A DNA stretch of 64,000 bases from Pelodera strongyloides (GCA_036852015.1 JAANDG010000498.1:45426-109425), one strand, 5' to 3'; counted from the stretch's first letter, positions 1-12,000 are shown. Notes: generated from the sequence alone by a model not told the origin. Made by a program: numbers and translations.

Positions 1-34
1 ACAGAATAAGAAGTAATGCTAAGCAAAATCTTAC

Positions 35-1939
35 TTGCACTGCCTGATCAGCCTTTGTAATTTGTTTCTTCAAACCAGGGATCTCGTAGCTGACCAGCCT
101 TTGGAGTATCTGAGCACACTCGGCAAGTCCAACGTTGTCTTTCTTGTAAAGACTATCGATTTGCTAAAAATCGAAAATCGTTGTTATCAACTCAAAGGCT
201 AGACACTTTTTAGCAAGTAAGTTGAATAAAAGACGCATACGCATTGAATTAAAAAAAATACGCCGCAACAGTCAATGTTTCAAAAGAGAAATACAGCTGA
301 AACAGAATGTTAATCGTATTCGACAACCGAATCTCGAACTAAAGCCAAATCAATAGCCGCGAACCTGCCAGTCCTTCATGCGCTGCGATGAATAATATCC
401 AAGGAAGTTTTTCGTGTCTTTTTCCGTTTCTTTCAGAATTTCTATTATCCTGACACAGTGGAAGTAGTTGATATCTAAACAGACCAGTCTATGTATAGAA
501 GATAAAAATGGCAAAGAATATGGCCCGGAAAACAAAATAAAAGTAAAACATACAACTTCCTTGGAGCAACTTCACAATTTCCGCGGACTCGGGCATATCG
601 AGAATAGCTGTTTTGATCTTCTCACGGATGATAAGAGCATTCTTTTGCCAGTCTTTGTTGCAGTGACGACGACTCAGAAGCCAATCTTAAAGAAACTGCA
701 TTCCGTTAACAAACTCATGTTTTTAGATGCGAGCTTGGGATCTATTCGGTTATAGGGACCCCAGTCCAAACGCATGGGAAAGGGGGCGGGGCTTAGGTAA
801 AACTTACTAGAGCGTTGAGAAATAGGACACGCGCAAGCAATAACTTAAAGACAATCTTTATGAATACCATTTTTCACTCTAGCTTTTTTGACTTTTTAGG
901 GTACACCAAACCACATGTAATGCCTCTTGAGCTCTCCTGGCGCTTTGGTTGGGATATTACCTAGTCATTTTGTTGAACAACTAAGCATGACGCTGTTGTC
1001 TATGTACCTCAATGACATAACTATTAGCATAGCATAAGAAAGAGGCGAGACATATAAGTAGTTGTGCTAGTCTAATACGTTTCATGTTTGGGGGACCCCA
1101 AACAGATCATAGAAGGTGATGGGACATGGCATTTGGGTTGGGGGACCCCAAAAGGGTGATGAGATAGGGCACGTGGGTTGGGGGACCCCAAAGGGTGATG
1201 AGATAGGGCATGTGGGTTGAGGGACCCCAAACGGGTGATGAGATAGGGCATGTGGGTTGAGGGACCCCAAACAGGTCATAGAGGTTGATGAGACATGGCA
1301 TTTGGGTTGGGGGACCCCAAAAGGGTGATGAGATAGGGCACGTGGGTTGGGGGACCCCCAAACGGGTGATGAGATAGGGCATGTGGGTTGAGGGACCCCA
1401 AACAGGTCATAGAGGTTGATGAGACATGGCATTTGGGGGACCCCAAAAGGGTGATGAGATAGGGCATGTGGGTTGGGGGACCCCAGACCGGTCATATAAG
1501 GCAAATAGCTACTACTTTTTTAGTGGATTCGTTTAGAGGTAAACAAGTTTTCTTTTACATTGTTTACTTATAGTTCCAGCTTTCTGCGGCTAAAAGTGAC
1601 TTTCTGCCTCTCTGAAGCCTAATCCCCGCCCCCTTTCCCATGCGTTTGGACTGGGGTCCCTATAACCGAATAGATCCCGAGCTTGCACGCTCTATCAAGA
1701 AGTTGTAATGTAGCAAAATATAAGAAATAGTGGCATCTTAATACGTTTTATACTGTAACCTAGTCGTGTTTTGCTTACTAGTTAGAACTGTGTTTACTGT
1801 AAGGTGTCATGGTAATTGCCTCCTCAGTGTACTTCTTCGAGAACTCTTCCGCCGCTAATCTCTCACACAGAAAACAGAACTCACCAAGCAACTTCCCACA
1901 GTGAATATCGATGGGCAAGTCCTCTGGAGACGACACCAT
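35..1939 (-). CDS. CDK5RAP3 (LZAP/C53) homologue, N-terminal exons
   Basis: Minus-strand exons 1939-1885, 685-557, 474-365 and 163-35 join in consistent phase to 141 residues; the gene runs off the left edge. Family hallmarks visible are the N-terminal KLLDWL, RRHCNKDWQ, DMPESAEIVKLL, the INYFHC box, the YSSQRMKDWQ box and YEIPGLKKQI. These match the N-terminal half of CDK5RAP3 as I remember it. The human protein is a partner of the UFL1/DDRGK1 UFM1-ligase complex acting at the ER and in stress and cell-cycle control; that role is family knowledge, not shown here. The start was chosen because MVSSPEDLPIDIHCGKLL begins the domain directly. Exon 2 uses an AAG acceptor. The first intron is about 1.2 kb and is mostly an inserted repeat element; the others are under 210 bp. 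Confidence 0.9.
729..1686. mobile_element. Terminal-inverted-repeat element in the first intron of the CDK5RAP3 homologue
   Basis: Ends 729-797 and 1618-1686 are near-perfect inverted copies (about 69 bp, a few mismatches), containing the motif GGGACCCCAGTCC and a GGGGGCGGGG block. The interior carries a minisatellite and no credible transposase reading frame, so this is a non-autonomous DNA element. Superfamily is not assignable; no clear target duplication was identified. Confidence 0.8.
1081..1497. repeat. Minisatellite inside the TIR element
   Basis: About ten tandem units of roughly 40 bp, each with the core GGGGACCCCAAA followed by GGGTGATGAGATAGGGCA and GTGGGTTG. A longer unit variant containing AGGTCATAGAGGTTGATGAGA alternates with the short one. 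The apparent minus-strand proteins rich in MPYLIT and GVPQP are translations of this repeat. Confidence 0.9.
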
Positions 1940-3130
1940 GCTGGAAGAAGCAAATATAGGCCGAAAAGGATATGCAAAAGAAAAATACAGCAGTAGAACA
2001 ACGACAAAAGACCACAAACAAGATAAAAGGAGACACAATAGGGGTATCATCGCGTAAACCATAAGACATGGTCTCGAATGTTTCACAGCTCGAAAAGTTC
2101 GAAAAGTTTGTAAACGTCATATTAAATGCCGGGAAAAAATAAGGCGCTTCCGAAAGGAGACTTTAGGACATGTGTATTCTCAGTATCTCGCTTCCATTCA
2201 TTGGTGACGCTTGACAATTTACATAGTTAGAGCTACGTGCACGAGCAACAACAAAAAGATAAATAAAGATAAAGTATACCAATCCTCTTTTTATGTCCAA
2301 ATCTCTTTATGCGAAAATGCGCAACTCGTGCTTTATTTTTAGGTCCCAAAGCGCAGACTAGAGTGTGTTAGAATTACGGAGGTTTTAGAGAACTTCGAAT
2401 TTGCGGAACTTTCGCACTTTGTTCGCATTTTTGTCGTGGTTGCAACGAATAAACCATACGCAAGGCTACGAATCACGAAAATTTAGGCGAGGTGGATAAA
2501 ATGCGAGGGAAATTCATTCGGATCTGCGTGCTGAGATTTAGTACTTAGAAATACTAGTTTTTCACTCGGTGCATTGTGCGTGAGAGTTAAATAGCTAGGT
2601 TAGGAGCTAACCTTTGAGTCGCATCTAGCCGTTATGTAGGCCACTTTTCCGAAGGGAATTTGAGCGCGTTAGGTCATGGTCCGGGAACTTGGGTTGATGT
2701 TCGCTTTAATAAATTACTGGTTAAGCGTCTCTGTAATGTTATTAATAAATAAATAGGGGTAGGCGAAGACCAATGATAATTTATACGCTCTTGTGAGAGT
2801 GTTAAGCTAGGCGGTAACTATTGCTGCTTTTTTCTTCGTTTTAGGGAGGATAGAGCATCATTAAACATACATACAACTTCCCCTGCAAGAGGTTCTCTGC
2901 AATCTTGCTACTTCGACGGCTCTTTATGTTTCCTTCCGAAAATCCTTAAAAAAAATTTCTATAGTGAAATTCAACATGGGCCGATCGGCTAACTACAGTA
3001 CACCATCTTATTGAAGAGGTGTTTCAAAGCAGCGGCAACTTATGGATATCATAAAAATATATGTTTATCGTATACTGATAAACCGTATTATTGGGTTTTC
3101 AAATCACTTAGTCACTCAGAGATCCATCTT
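1940..3130. other. Upstream flank of the CDK5RAP3 homologue, no gene seen
   Basis: Contains the 5' side of the minus-strand gene. No exon-like segment, RNA gene or recognisable element was seen. Core promoter elements could not be called with confidence. Confidence 0.5.
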
Positions 3131-3604
3131 CAGCAGCTTGAGCAAGTTGTGTGGATCCCTACTCCCTACCTTCCACTTTCTTCTATATTGGGCAATTCGG
3201 CTCCAGTGTCGGTACGTTGTGCGGGCACGACGATTTGCCTTCACTGCAGGGTTAAATTCTTGGTTGAACGAATCGCAGAAACTGGTTTATATCCCCAGGG
3301 TTTCCGAAATGTCAATTTCTTCGTGCACCTATCATGAGACTGACGACTGATGTCTCCGGCCCAGTTATGGTTCGCATCGTAGAGAATTTCTCCAGCGTCT
3401 CCAATACCGGACTTTGTTCGAGGGTGGTGACGTTTGACTCCATTTGCTCGCTGCTGTCTCAAGGTTGTTCCCAGCATTTCTATATCATTCTGAGTGACTG
3501 ACTGCCAGCTTTCTTCGGTCTTCTCTGTAGTGGTTGCCCATGTCTCGACGGCATATTTCAGGGCTTGATTGACATGTGAGTTGAAGAGTCCACTGAGAAC
3601 CGAT

Positions 3605-4120
3605 GAGTTGCGCGCCGCACCATTTCGGGACACAAAATGCGCGCCGCAAAGAAATGGGAAACAAAATACGCGCCGAATAGAAATGGCGCGCAAAATGCGC
3701 GCCGATCCGCTGCGGGAAACACCTTTCTTGGTTCGGGGCGCAAGTTGCGCCCCGCACCATTTCCGCACCTTTTCGGCAACTTTTTTGAAAGCGCTCGGAG
3801 GATCTGCCGTAACTGCAGTTGATGTACCTATATTTTTCCGCAAGCACCCGTCTCATATGTGTTGTGTGGCCGAGTGGTCTAAGGCGCTGTTTAGAGAGAG
3901 TATCTAACAAGAGTGTAGGCTGTGTAGGTTCGAATCCAACACGATGCTTTCTTTTTGCAGTTGCTACTTATCCCGCACCGTTTCCGCACCTTTTCGGCAA
4001 CGTTTTGGGGGTGTTTCCCGCAACAGATTGGGGGTGTTTCCCGCACCAAAACGGCAACCGGAGAAGGTGAAAAAAATTGTTTTGCGGGAAACACCCCCAA
4101 ACCATTGCCGCGCGCAACTC
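3605..4120. mobile_element. Palindromic element inserted in the LINE fragment
   Basis: Ends read GAGTTGCGCGC and its complement GCGCGCAACTC. The interior holds several direct and inverted copies of motifs such as GCACCATTTC and CACCTTTTCGGCAAC plus GGGTGTTTCCCGCA. A tRNA-like gene lies in the middle. No protein is encoded. The element exactly separates the two LINE blocks, which supports insertion. Confidence 0.65.
3859..3948 (+). tRNA. tRNA-like gene (leucine/serine type II shape), possibly a pseudogene
   Basis: A perfect internal A box (TGGCCGAGTGG) at 3867-3877 and B box (GGTTCGAATCC) at 3927-3937 are present. The acceptor arms 3859-3865 and 3941-3947 pair fully when G-U is allowed, and the spacing leaves room for a long variable arm. 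The anticodon arm does not fold cleanly: a uridine-33 loop cannot be placed without assuming a lost base or a short intron, and the T stem has one mismatch. It lies inside a repeat element, so it may be a transposed, degenerate copy. Isotype uncertain. Confidence 0.45.
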
Positions 4121-4595
4121 TTGAGTTTCGTTGTTGCACGGGTTTCTCTCGGGATATTTAGGTCTGTGACGACTCGGATGTTTCCGTAGGACGCCCACCC
4201 GGCTCTTTGTCTTTTACTCAGCTCTTCTGATATTTCTCCACAAGGTGAGATGGAGCGACAGAGGTAAACAAACGATTCCACTTCGTCGACAGTCCAGCAT
4301 GTCGGATTGGCATGTTGAATCGAAAAAATTCCTGTTTCTATCAAAACTACCGCATTTTTGCACACAACTTGCATTTCCATATGAAAAATATTTAAAACCC
4401 AAAGAAAACCGTGCGTACTCAGGATAGTAACGGACGCGCGGAGCCGGGCTCCGCCTTCTTATCTCGGGCTCCAAAATTGTCGAGCAGCTATATTCCATCA
4501 TTCGTGTATTTGTTTTCGTCGATATTGCCCACCCTTATTTCGTTTTCTGACCATTTTACAAGTCATCATCGTTTTTATGTGTTGGCATAGAGATC

Positions 4596-7112
4596 TTGTT
4601 GGGCCGACTGCTTGGACAGGATATGGCTCCTCCCTTTATTCATCCTTTCAAAAATTTTGGTGCTCTCTCTGCAATTACATACCTGTGTTATCTTGCACTG
4701 TACCGACACTTTTCGGAATGTCAATCTGGCGTAGATACTAAGGTTTTCACGCTTCATCTACTGGACACACTAGAAGAAAACAAAAATGATGCACTTAGAA
4801 AAGTTAAAGAACTTTTCTGGATAAAACTTCTTAACAGTGCTTTTCCATATGGACTGAGATCAAATCAAAGGATATGGTATTATAAGCGATCGTGCCAAGT
4901 CAGGTCTAGGTAATTCTAATCTTCCATATTGGTCCCTAAAAGTCACTAGACCTTATAAGATTCGTGGTCCAAGAAAAAGACGCGGAATCAATAAAACTCC
5001 TGTTAATGAGCTTGATTTATCCGTACTAACATCATACGACAAACTTTCTAATTACAATTTTTCACTGCGCAAATCAACAAAAAGATTCTTGTTGCGAGAA
5101 TATTACGAAAATGGTCTTTCACATTTACAAAGAAAAAATATTGAAGCGTTGTGCGGTAAAATGACCATACCAAGTCGAAATTCCAAACCAACCACTAAAC
5201 CAAGGCAACCTGACTTCACTCTATACATTCCTTTCTATGATGACAAAAAATCACCAAATTTGCAATATTTGATTAAGAAGCGCATAAAAGAACATTTTGT
5301 TAATAACAATATCAATGCACAAAAACGCCCATTTATTCGATTTTGTTATAAATATAATATCCCCAATGGTCCCAAGTTGTTCAATTACAAAGATCATATC
5401 ACAAATAGAGAAATTATTGATCATTGTCACTGTAACGAATATTTGCACTTGTGTACTAATAAAGAAAAAATCAGTTTGAACAATACACTGCATATAATAT
5501 CTGGTAATTCGGATATCTTTTCAGTTACATCTCCTAATGCCGTGAAAGTGTTCAAAAAAGGTACCAAATACCGTGATGAATTCACCAATAATATGTTACA
5601 AAGATTACTTGTATGTAGAAGATATACACGATAAATTGGAAAAATATTGTAACAAGCGTAGATTAATTACAAGATTTCCTTTAAATATCGAAGATTTCAT
5701 GACCCTCGAATGTAGTCGTTCAAAATCTTCTGTCAACCATGACGAAATTGCAAAAATTAGAAAACAATTTGTAATAACATGTGTTGACAAGGCTCCTAGT
5801 AATTTCTGTTTTACTTGCCCTCGATTATATAAAATGTTTTTAGACAAGGAATTAGGAACTATCAATGGCACCACTATTGGTAATGATACGTATTCCCCTT
5901 ATAATGCACGATCCATAGGTACCATTGTAAATGATCACAAGGCTTTTTCATCCTTGTTTAAAATTAAAGTAGAGGACGAAGACTTGCTTCTCCCTAATAT
6001 TTATGCAATTCCAAAATTGCATAAGGAAATCATAAAAATGAGGTTTATCACTGCTGCTAAACACAGTAGTTTAAAGCAATTATCGATTCTAATTCAAAAA
6101 GTACTAAAACATCTAAAATCTCATTTCAAAAACTATTGTAACGCCTCTTGCAATTGGTCATCAAACACATACACTCACTTTTCTATTGACAATTTACTGA
6201 TTATCACTAATGGATCTGAAATCAACAAGTATGAAAATGTGAAGACTTTTGATTTTGCCAGTCTTTTCACGAATCTCCCACATGCGACTATTATTACTAA
6301 TATTTTCGAACTGGTAGACATATGCTTTAAAAACTCGGGGCGTGAGTTTCTCAATGTTGGTTATAAAGCTTGCTATTATACGGATAAAGCAACTAACAAC
6401 TAACAACACGTATTCCAAACTAGAAATAAAACAGATAATCTCTTATTTGATTAAAAATAGCTTCCTCATCTTTAAAAACAATGTTTTCCATCAAATAAAA
6501 GGCGTTCCACAAGGTGGAAATGCGTCACCTTTACTTGCAGATCTAACACTTTCAATGCTAGAATTCAAGTACCTTAAAAATTCTGCTAATATGTATTTAA
6601 GCCGTAATGCCAAAATTTATCGGTATATGGACGACATTTTAATCCTATATAATCAACCCAACATCCCAATTAAATTACAAGAAATATACCCTAACTGTTT
6701 AACTTTGGAACAGGCTAATCAAACAGATAAAGAAGCAGCATTTCTTGACTTGTACCTTAACAAGCAACAGAACTGGATAATAAATCTATACAATAAAACT
6801 GACGACTATTCATTTGAAGTTAATAGGTTTCCTATATATGATACGAAACTATGCATTTCAATTAGACACAATTGCATAATCGGCGAAACTCTACGAATTA
6901 GCCGTTGTACGTCGACCTTAGCCCTTTTTAAATCTAAAATAATTGAATTTTGTGATAAACTGATCAAGAACGGATACCCCAATGTTGTTGTTATCAACAT
7001 GTACATAAAAAGTTTTAATGTTTATCCCATTATACCTCACAAGTACAGGTCTTCCGCTAAATCTCTCTCTGAATGGGTGCGGTCTACTTTGGCAATCAAT
7101 TGTTCCCCATAA
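4596..7112 (+). pseudogene. Penelope-like retroelement reverse transcriptase, frameshifted
   Basis: Four successive segments in changing frames (4596-4913, about 4876-5634, 5573-6403, about 6390-7112) read as one Penelope-like protein. The first ends with ELFWIKLLNSAFPYGL, equivalent to the FWI..L.T.YPYGL motif that follows the GIY-YIG endonuclease in these elements. Then come reverse-transcriptase motif A (DFASLFTNLPH), motif B (KGVPQGGNASPLLADL), motif C (YRYMDDIL) and FLDLYL. No GIY-YIG domain follows the polymerase, and its C-terminal edge precedes it, so the domain order resembles the permuted Naiad/Chlamys-type elements (family knowledge). The GIY-YIG core is missing upstream, so the copy is 5' truncated. 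Inactive because of at least three frameshifts. Confidence 0.85.
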
Positions 7113-7562
7113 GCACATAAGGGACAGACATGTATACCCATACCCATGATATCCTAATCATATGGGAGGTCAATGTTAACGCGACGCAACGCCCCGCATA
7201 ATAGTACCTTAGCTTAGATATGTATATCACCTTAAACTCATACATTCACCATTTTCTATTCTTTGTATTTAACAATCTTTGTCAAATAGATATTATATTT
7301 TTTTTATTATCACCTTTTGATCAGGGTGTCGCACTGACGAGCACCCCCGCCCTGATCAAAAATCCTCGTCTGCGACAGGGGTCGAAACGAGGTCCGTGTT
7401 TGACACGGTATTTATAATCAAATTTTTTAGTCTTACTTTCATACTGTTTATTATTTATGACTTTTCACTATTATATTCCAAAATTATTTTACTTTACGGT
7501 TTACAATTATCTCTCTATTATTGTTTGTTTATTGCAGGTTACCTACCAGTTCACGCGTCAAA
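7113..7562 (+). mobile_element. Penelope-like element 3' flank and junction to the next gene
   Basis: Non-coding sequence after the polymerase stop. It includes the folded motif at 7319-7410 and then AT-rich sequence leading to a TTGCAG acceptor-like site at about 7536, upstream of the next start codon. The exact right end of the element is not resolved. Confidence 0.4.
7319..7410 (+). ncRNA. Hammerhead-ribozyme-like motif downstream of the Penelope-like element
   Basis: Contains the hammerhead core strings CTGACGAG (7334-7341) and CGAAAC (7383-7388), plus two GTC cleavage-type triplets (7368-7370 and 7392-7394). Complementary arms flank them: TGTCGCA (7327-7333) with TGCGACA (7371-7377), ACCCC (7343-7347) with GGGGT (7378-7382), and CCTCGT (7364-7369) with ACGAGG (7387-7392). 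As a single linear strand the three arms cross, so a catalytic fold would need either the second GTC with a minimal stem III or pairing with a second copy. Hammerheads are known in Penelope-like elements. The region can also form simple hairpins. Confidence 0.4.
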
Positions 7563-8608
7563 ATGGTTGGACTTCACAAGAGGAAACAACAGGTACTTAT
7601 TATTTATGTATTATGTTTTCCCCTGACTTCTTTTAAATTTGGTTACAGTAATTCTGTCGTAATTCAGATGATGAAGAAATATCGGGTGAATGCTCCCATT
7701 CGGTCCGTGAAAAGTGCGATCAAGAAGAGGAAGGTCACCGATGCTCATCAAATGGAGATTTCATCCGAAGCTGTCGCAAACTATGTACAGGAACAGGTAC
7801 ATAGTCATATGCACTGTTTAGCGTCCACTGTTTACTTACTTGCAGTCTCACATCCATTGCTTGAGTTCGGTGTTTTTCTCCCTGACTTAACCTAATGTGT
7901 TTTAGCAAGCGGCAGAAGAGCCAATGCAGGTCGCCTCCGAGGGAGGTGAGGAGAAGAATGTCCCCAGAGTTAAGGCGGGAAGAATAAGCAGATCATCTCT
8001 CCCTCTTGTTCCTCCTGCTCAATCAAATCGGTATTTTTGTGATTTTGTAAACTTGATGTTTAATTGTTTTGTTACATCAGTTTTTTTCCCTTTCTTGCTT
8101 TTGGAGATGGGCCAAAGCGAGAAGAATAACTACTTTTTTTTGTACATAGGTAGCGACAACGCGAGAAATGTGACAGAAACGTTTTCGTTTTCGGTCCCTA
8201 TGGGACCGAAAACTGAATCAAGTCAGCTACTAAGCAGTTGTAAAACAAAATCTTTAGATCCGCCCGTAACCAGGCGAAACGTGAGAAGAAGAAGGGCGAT
8301 GTTGTTAAGTCGGCGGTTGCATTCCAACGTCCGCTAACGAAGAAGAAAGCCAAAAAGGTAAGTCTTGATATCTTGTTTTTGTGTGGTTTTGGAAAACCGT
8401 CACGCTTCGTGGTTTCTTTTTCTTGTAGAATTCTTGTTGGGTATTATTCTTTGCATACATCGCTTTCGTGTTTCTAGATGATGCGCGAAGAAAAACGTCA
8501 CCAAAAAGAGAAACAACAAAAAGCGGAGTAGAAGGCGAAGCCAGAGGCCTACAGGCAATGCCACACATCGCTTCCGTGGATTATCAATTTTTCCATATTT
8601 CCATTTGA
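7563..8608 (+). CDS. Small lysine/arginine-rich protein, unknown family
   Basis: Exons 7563-7592, 7668-7796, 7906-8030, 8258-8357 and 8478-8608 join in consistent phase to about 170 residues. I do not recognise the family. The N-terminus is basic (MVGLHKRKQQ), the middle has IKKRK and a glutamate-rich stretch, and the C-terminal half is strongly basic (AKREKKKGD, RPLTKKKAKK, EEKRHQKEKQQ). This composition suggests a nuclear or nucleolar protein; that is inference. The last exon is the least certain: in the kept frame it ends at 8606-8608, while two other frames give different ends. A TTGCAG acceptor-like site about 25 bases before the ATG could be a trans-splice site. It lies 0.4 kb upstream of the GPATCH11 homologue on the same strand. 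Confidence 0.6.
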
Positions 8609-9024
8609 TTATTTTATTCTGACTGACTTCTTTTATTCTAGCGTAAGTGCCTCATGTTATTCTTTACGGGAAATTAATGACAAAAAACCAGACGCCTGGT
8701 TGATTTGTACCGTTTGTTACATCTTTTCTTGGTTATGAGACATAAATTAATTGGATTTGCGCATTGATTATACTGTTATCTTATGTTTTGCGGCGCCTCG
8801 TTTCTCATTTTCATTGTTAACTCTTGTTGTTGTTGTTTGTTGTTGTTTTCGTCTTTATAAATTGATGGATGGATACAATAATTTTTGGTTTTTCTTTATA
8901 TTCCACAGGGTGTCGGTCCCTGGTCAATACTTTGTCATTTCTTAGTTGATTCGTACTTGGATACTTTTAGACTTTTATTGATTAATTTTTTCGTTTCAGT
9001 TTTCAGTTTTGAAGACATCGCATT

Positions 9025-12000
9025 ATGAGTTCTGATGAGGAGGACTTCATGTCTGACAAGTTTCTGGTCGCATCGGACACTGGACCAGGTTCTTTTCTTT
9101 TTTTTTATTATGAGAGAGAGGGGGATAGTTGGTGGAGAGAGAATTGTGTTTTTTTTTTAAATAGCTTACCCCTAATTTATTCTTATTTGGGAAATTGATT
9201 CGCATATTGATAAATTGATACGAATTATAATAAAGCTGTTTAGCTATGGTAGTGTGGGTTCTGCTTACTTAAAGCCCAAGGCTGTGATGTTGTGTATTGC
9301 AATTATTTGCAAATTGTACTGCGTGTTATTTTATCATGATTTGCAGGTTTGGCAGCGTCGCACAGCCATCGAAGGCAGTTGCAAATCGAGAGGAATAGAA
9401 TATTCGCCGAAGAAACACAAAAGTCGAGGTTTAAGCCGAAACACGTTGTTGAGAAAGAGCGGCGGTTGGTTTCAGATGTTTTGACGTTTGAGTGTTCTTT
9501 GTTCTTATAGGAGGGTAAAAAAGTGTTTGTTTTTTGTGTACTACTTACAATTTCTTCCTTAGTATAAGCCTTGAGACCAGACCTTCCCATTTGTTTAAAT
9601 GCCGTAGATTTGGTACTGGATACTCCTCCACTCCACGTGCATGTGCATCCATGGTATTTATAATATGACATTTGGTATATTTATATTATATATTATCTAA
9701 ATTCCTTCCCCTTTCTTCAGCGAAGAAGCGTTGGCGAAACCCGTTGGCGAAGAGTCTAAAGGGTTTCAGATGCTCGCAAAGATGGGCTTCAAAGCTGGGA
9801 TGAGCTTGGGAAAGAAAAAGGACGGTATGAATGTTCTGAATCAGTTGGAACTTGACTTATTTCGCTTCTTTTCCTGTAATGTTAATGTTTTACGTTGTGA
9901 GTTCACATCCTTTTCTTCGTTCTTCACTTGCACTTCACGCGTCTGATTTGATTGTCGTATGTATACGTGGCGGTGATCTTTCGCCTTGGAAGATATGCAT
10001 ATGTATTTAGATTTTGAGGAACTTTGAAGAATACTAGACGTTTAGATTTAGATTTAGTTATTTAGTTTTTGTTACCATACCACAGTGAACGTAATTTATT
10101 AAAGGTTTGCTTTATTTAGAAAACGATCTCGGCAGCTGTATAAAGGAGCCCATTGGGATAGATTTGAAGGTACGTTTGTGTTTTAAATTTGCTGTGGATA
10201 TTGTTATCTCGGGCCGTTGTTAGTGCAGCACTGTTTATTTGTTATTGTTGTGTGTTGTAGACTAGCACTCTTTATTGTTTCTCTAATTTCTCTTTGAGCC
10301 TTGTCAGGTCAAAACTATTGTAAACTTAATTGATTTCAGTTTTGTTTAGAGTGACCGCACTGGACTAGGACATGCCACGCATGAGGAGGAGAGGAGCAAG
10401 GTTCGGTTAGAGATGACAATGCAAAGGATGAAGGAACGAGCTAGGATGGCGGTATGTCGGTTGACAATTGTTGGTTTGTTGCATTTGGTGATGGTGTGGT
10501 TTTCTATGGGAGGCGGATGGGCGCTTACCCGAAGCATGACTGTGACTTCTGAGTTTGTTGTTTCACACACCTTTATTACTTTCACATCGCGTTCGTGTCA
10601 ATTTTTGCGTCGGGTTTTGCACCAAACTACTAAAATTTCTTCGATTAGCGTATTGATTGATTCATTTTACAATTTTACACTGGCTTGATTGGAGATTAGA
10701 TAATTTGATTTGATTTAATAATTTGATTTGGAACTACCAATTTGGTAGTTTGACAAATCCTGGATTAGTATATTACATTGTGGTATGAACTTCAACTTCT
10801 GTTCTTTCTTTATTATAATCGCTCTTTAGGACGAACTCGCTGATGATTACCGTAAGCGGCGACGTGGCAGAAATGAAGTTAAGATCATGATTTCGGACAT
10901 ACTGAAGTGTATGAAGACTTGTGCTGAGTTGGACCAGAGGTATGCTTGAGTGAGTGGTTTTTATTGTAGTGAATATTTGTTTATTATTGTAGGTAGCACC
11001 CTAATTAGTGTTTAATTCGGGAATTGCCATTTATGTGTGCGAGGGTGTATGTGGCGTGCTACTACCGTTTCTGTAAATCGTTGCTTTTACTGTTCATTCA
11101 TTTTGTAGCGAGCGGATCAACGATACTGTTCACTCAAATATGCGTATTTACAATAGCCCTTATAGATTGCCTGAGGGCCTAAGTCAATCCCGATTTACCG
11201 CTCTATTGTTGGATGTATATAGTACGTAGTATAGTAGTTCATCTGGTGCCAAATTCACCATTCCGTATTCCGATTCCCTCGGGGAACTATTCACTGGGGA
11301 CAGGGACAGAAAATAGCATTCGAGTATGAGGCACGCAGAGAAAAAGACGGTGAATTCCCCATGAGGAATTGAGTGGTGAATATGGCCTCTGGATTCGTTT
11401 CTGTATGTTTTGAGTGTTTTTGTTTTGTTTTCAGGAAAGGTATCGAATTCCCGGTGGAGACGTGGTTCTGGCCTTGTTATAAGGAAAAACCGAAGGAAAG
11501 CGAAGATGGTCTGGTGGCTACAGTAAGCGCAGTGGTAGAACCAGAAGCAGAAGGCGAGGTGGTCGAAGAAGATGAAGTAAAGTAGGTTCATTTATTTATA
11601 TGTGTATATTATATGCGTATGTATATGTAAGGTATTGAGATTGAGCTAAAACGAATGTAGATGTGAATGTATTAATGATGACCCGTGGTACAGTGATACT
11701 GTGGTACCTCAGTAACCTCAGTTTGTCATATTTTAACTGCATATGTATTTGGTAAGTAAGATATCACGATATCACCTCATGGCGGACGCGGAGGTCATAG
11801 TGCTAGTGCAACATTCGTAGTGCATATTATCTCGCTATCAGCTAATATGTTGTTAGAGCGATCCCCGTTTTCTGGTTCTCTCACAAAGACATGTATTTTC
11901 CTTTTAAAATTTAGAAGCGTGTTAGACACTGTTATTGATATTATTGGACAAGTATGCATTTGCCTGGAGTAGATTATTAGAGGAATGATCATGATTAGTT

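Larger units (their letters stand above)
3241..4380 (-). pseudogene. LINE reverse-transcriptase 3' fragment (RTE-like), split by an insertion
   Basis: Two minus-strand blocks read as the C-terminal part of a non-LTR reverse transcriptase. Block 4380 to about 4130 includes VDEVESFVYLCRSIS and RAGWASYGNIR. Block about 3620 to 3241 includes YAVETWATT, a MLG motif, an RTK-like segment and NWAGDISRQ. They correspond to the FKYLG, YG-ETW, MLG and WAGH motifs shared by this enzyme class. The two blocks are separated by the element at 3605-4120. There is no palm domain with catalytic aspartates, so this is a dead 5'-truncated copy. The RTE clade is a guess from the motif style. Confidence 0.7.

Noticed and set aside
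1082..1504. Minus-strand reading frames rich in MPYLIT and GVPQP, resembling a repetitive structural protein
   Set aside because: They are translations of the intronic minisatellite in several frames; no splice context or start signal supports a gene.
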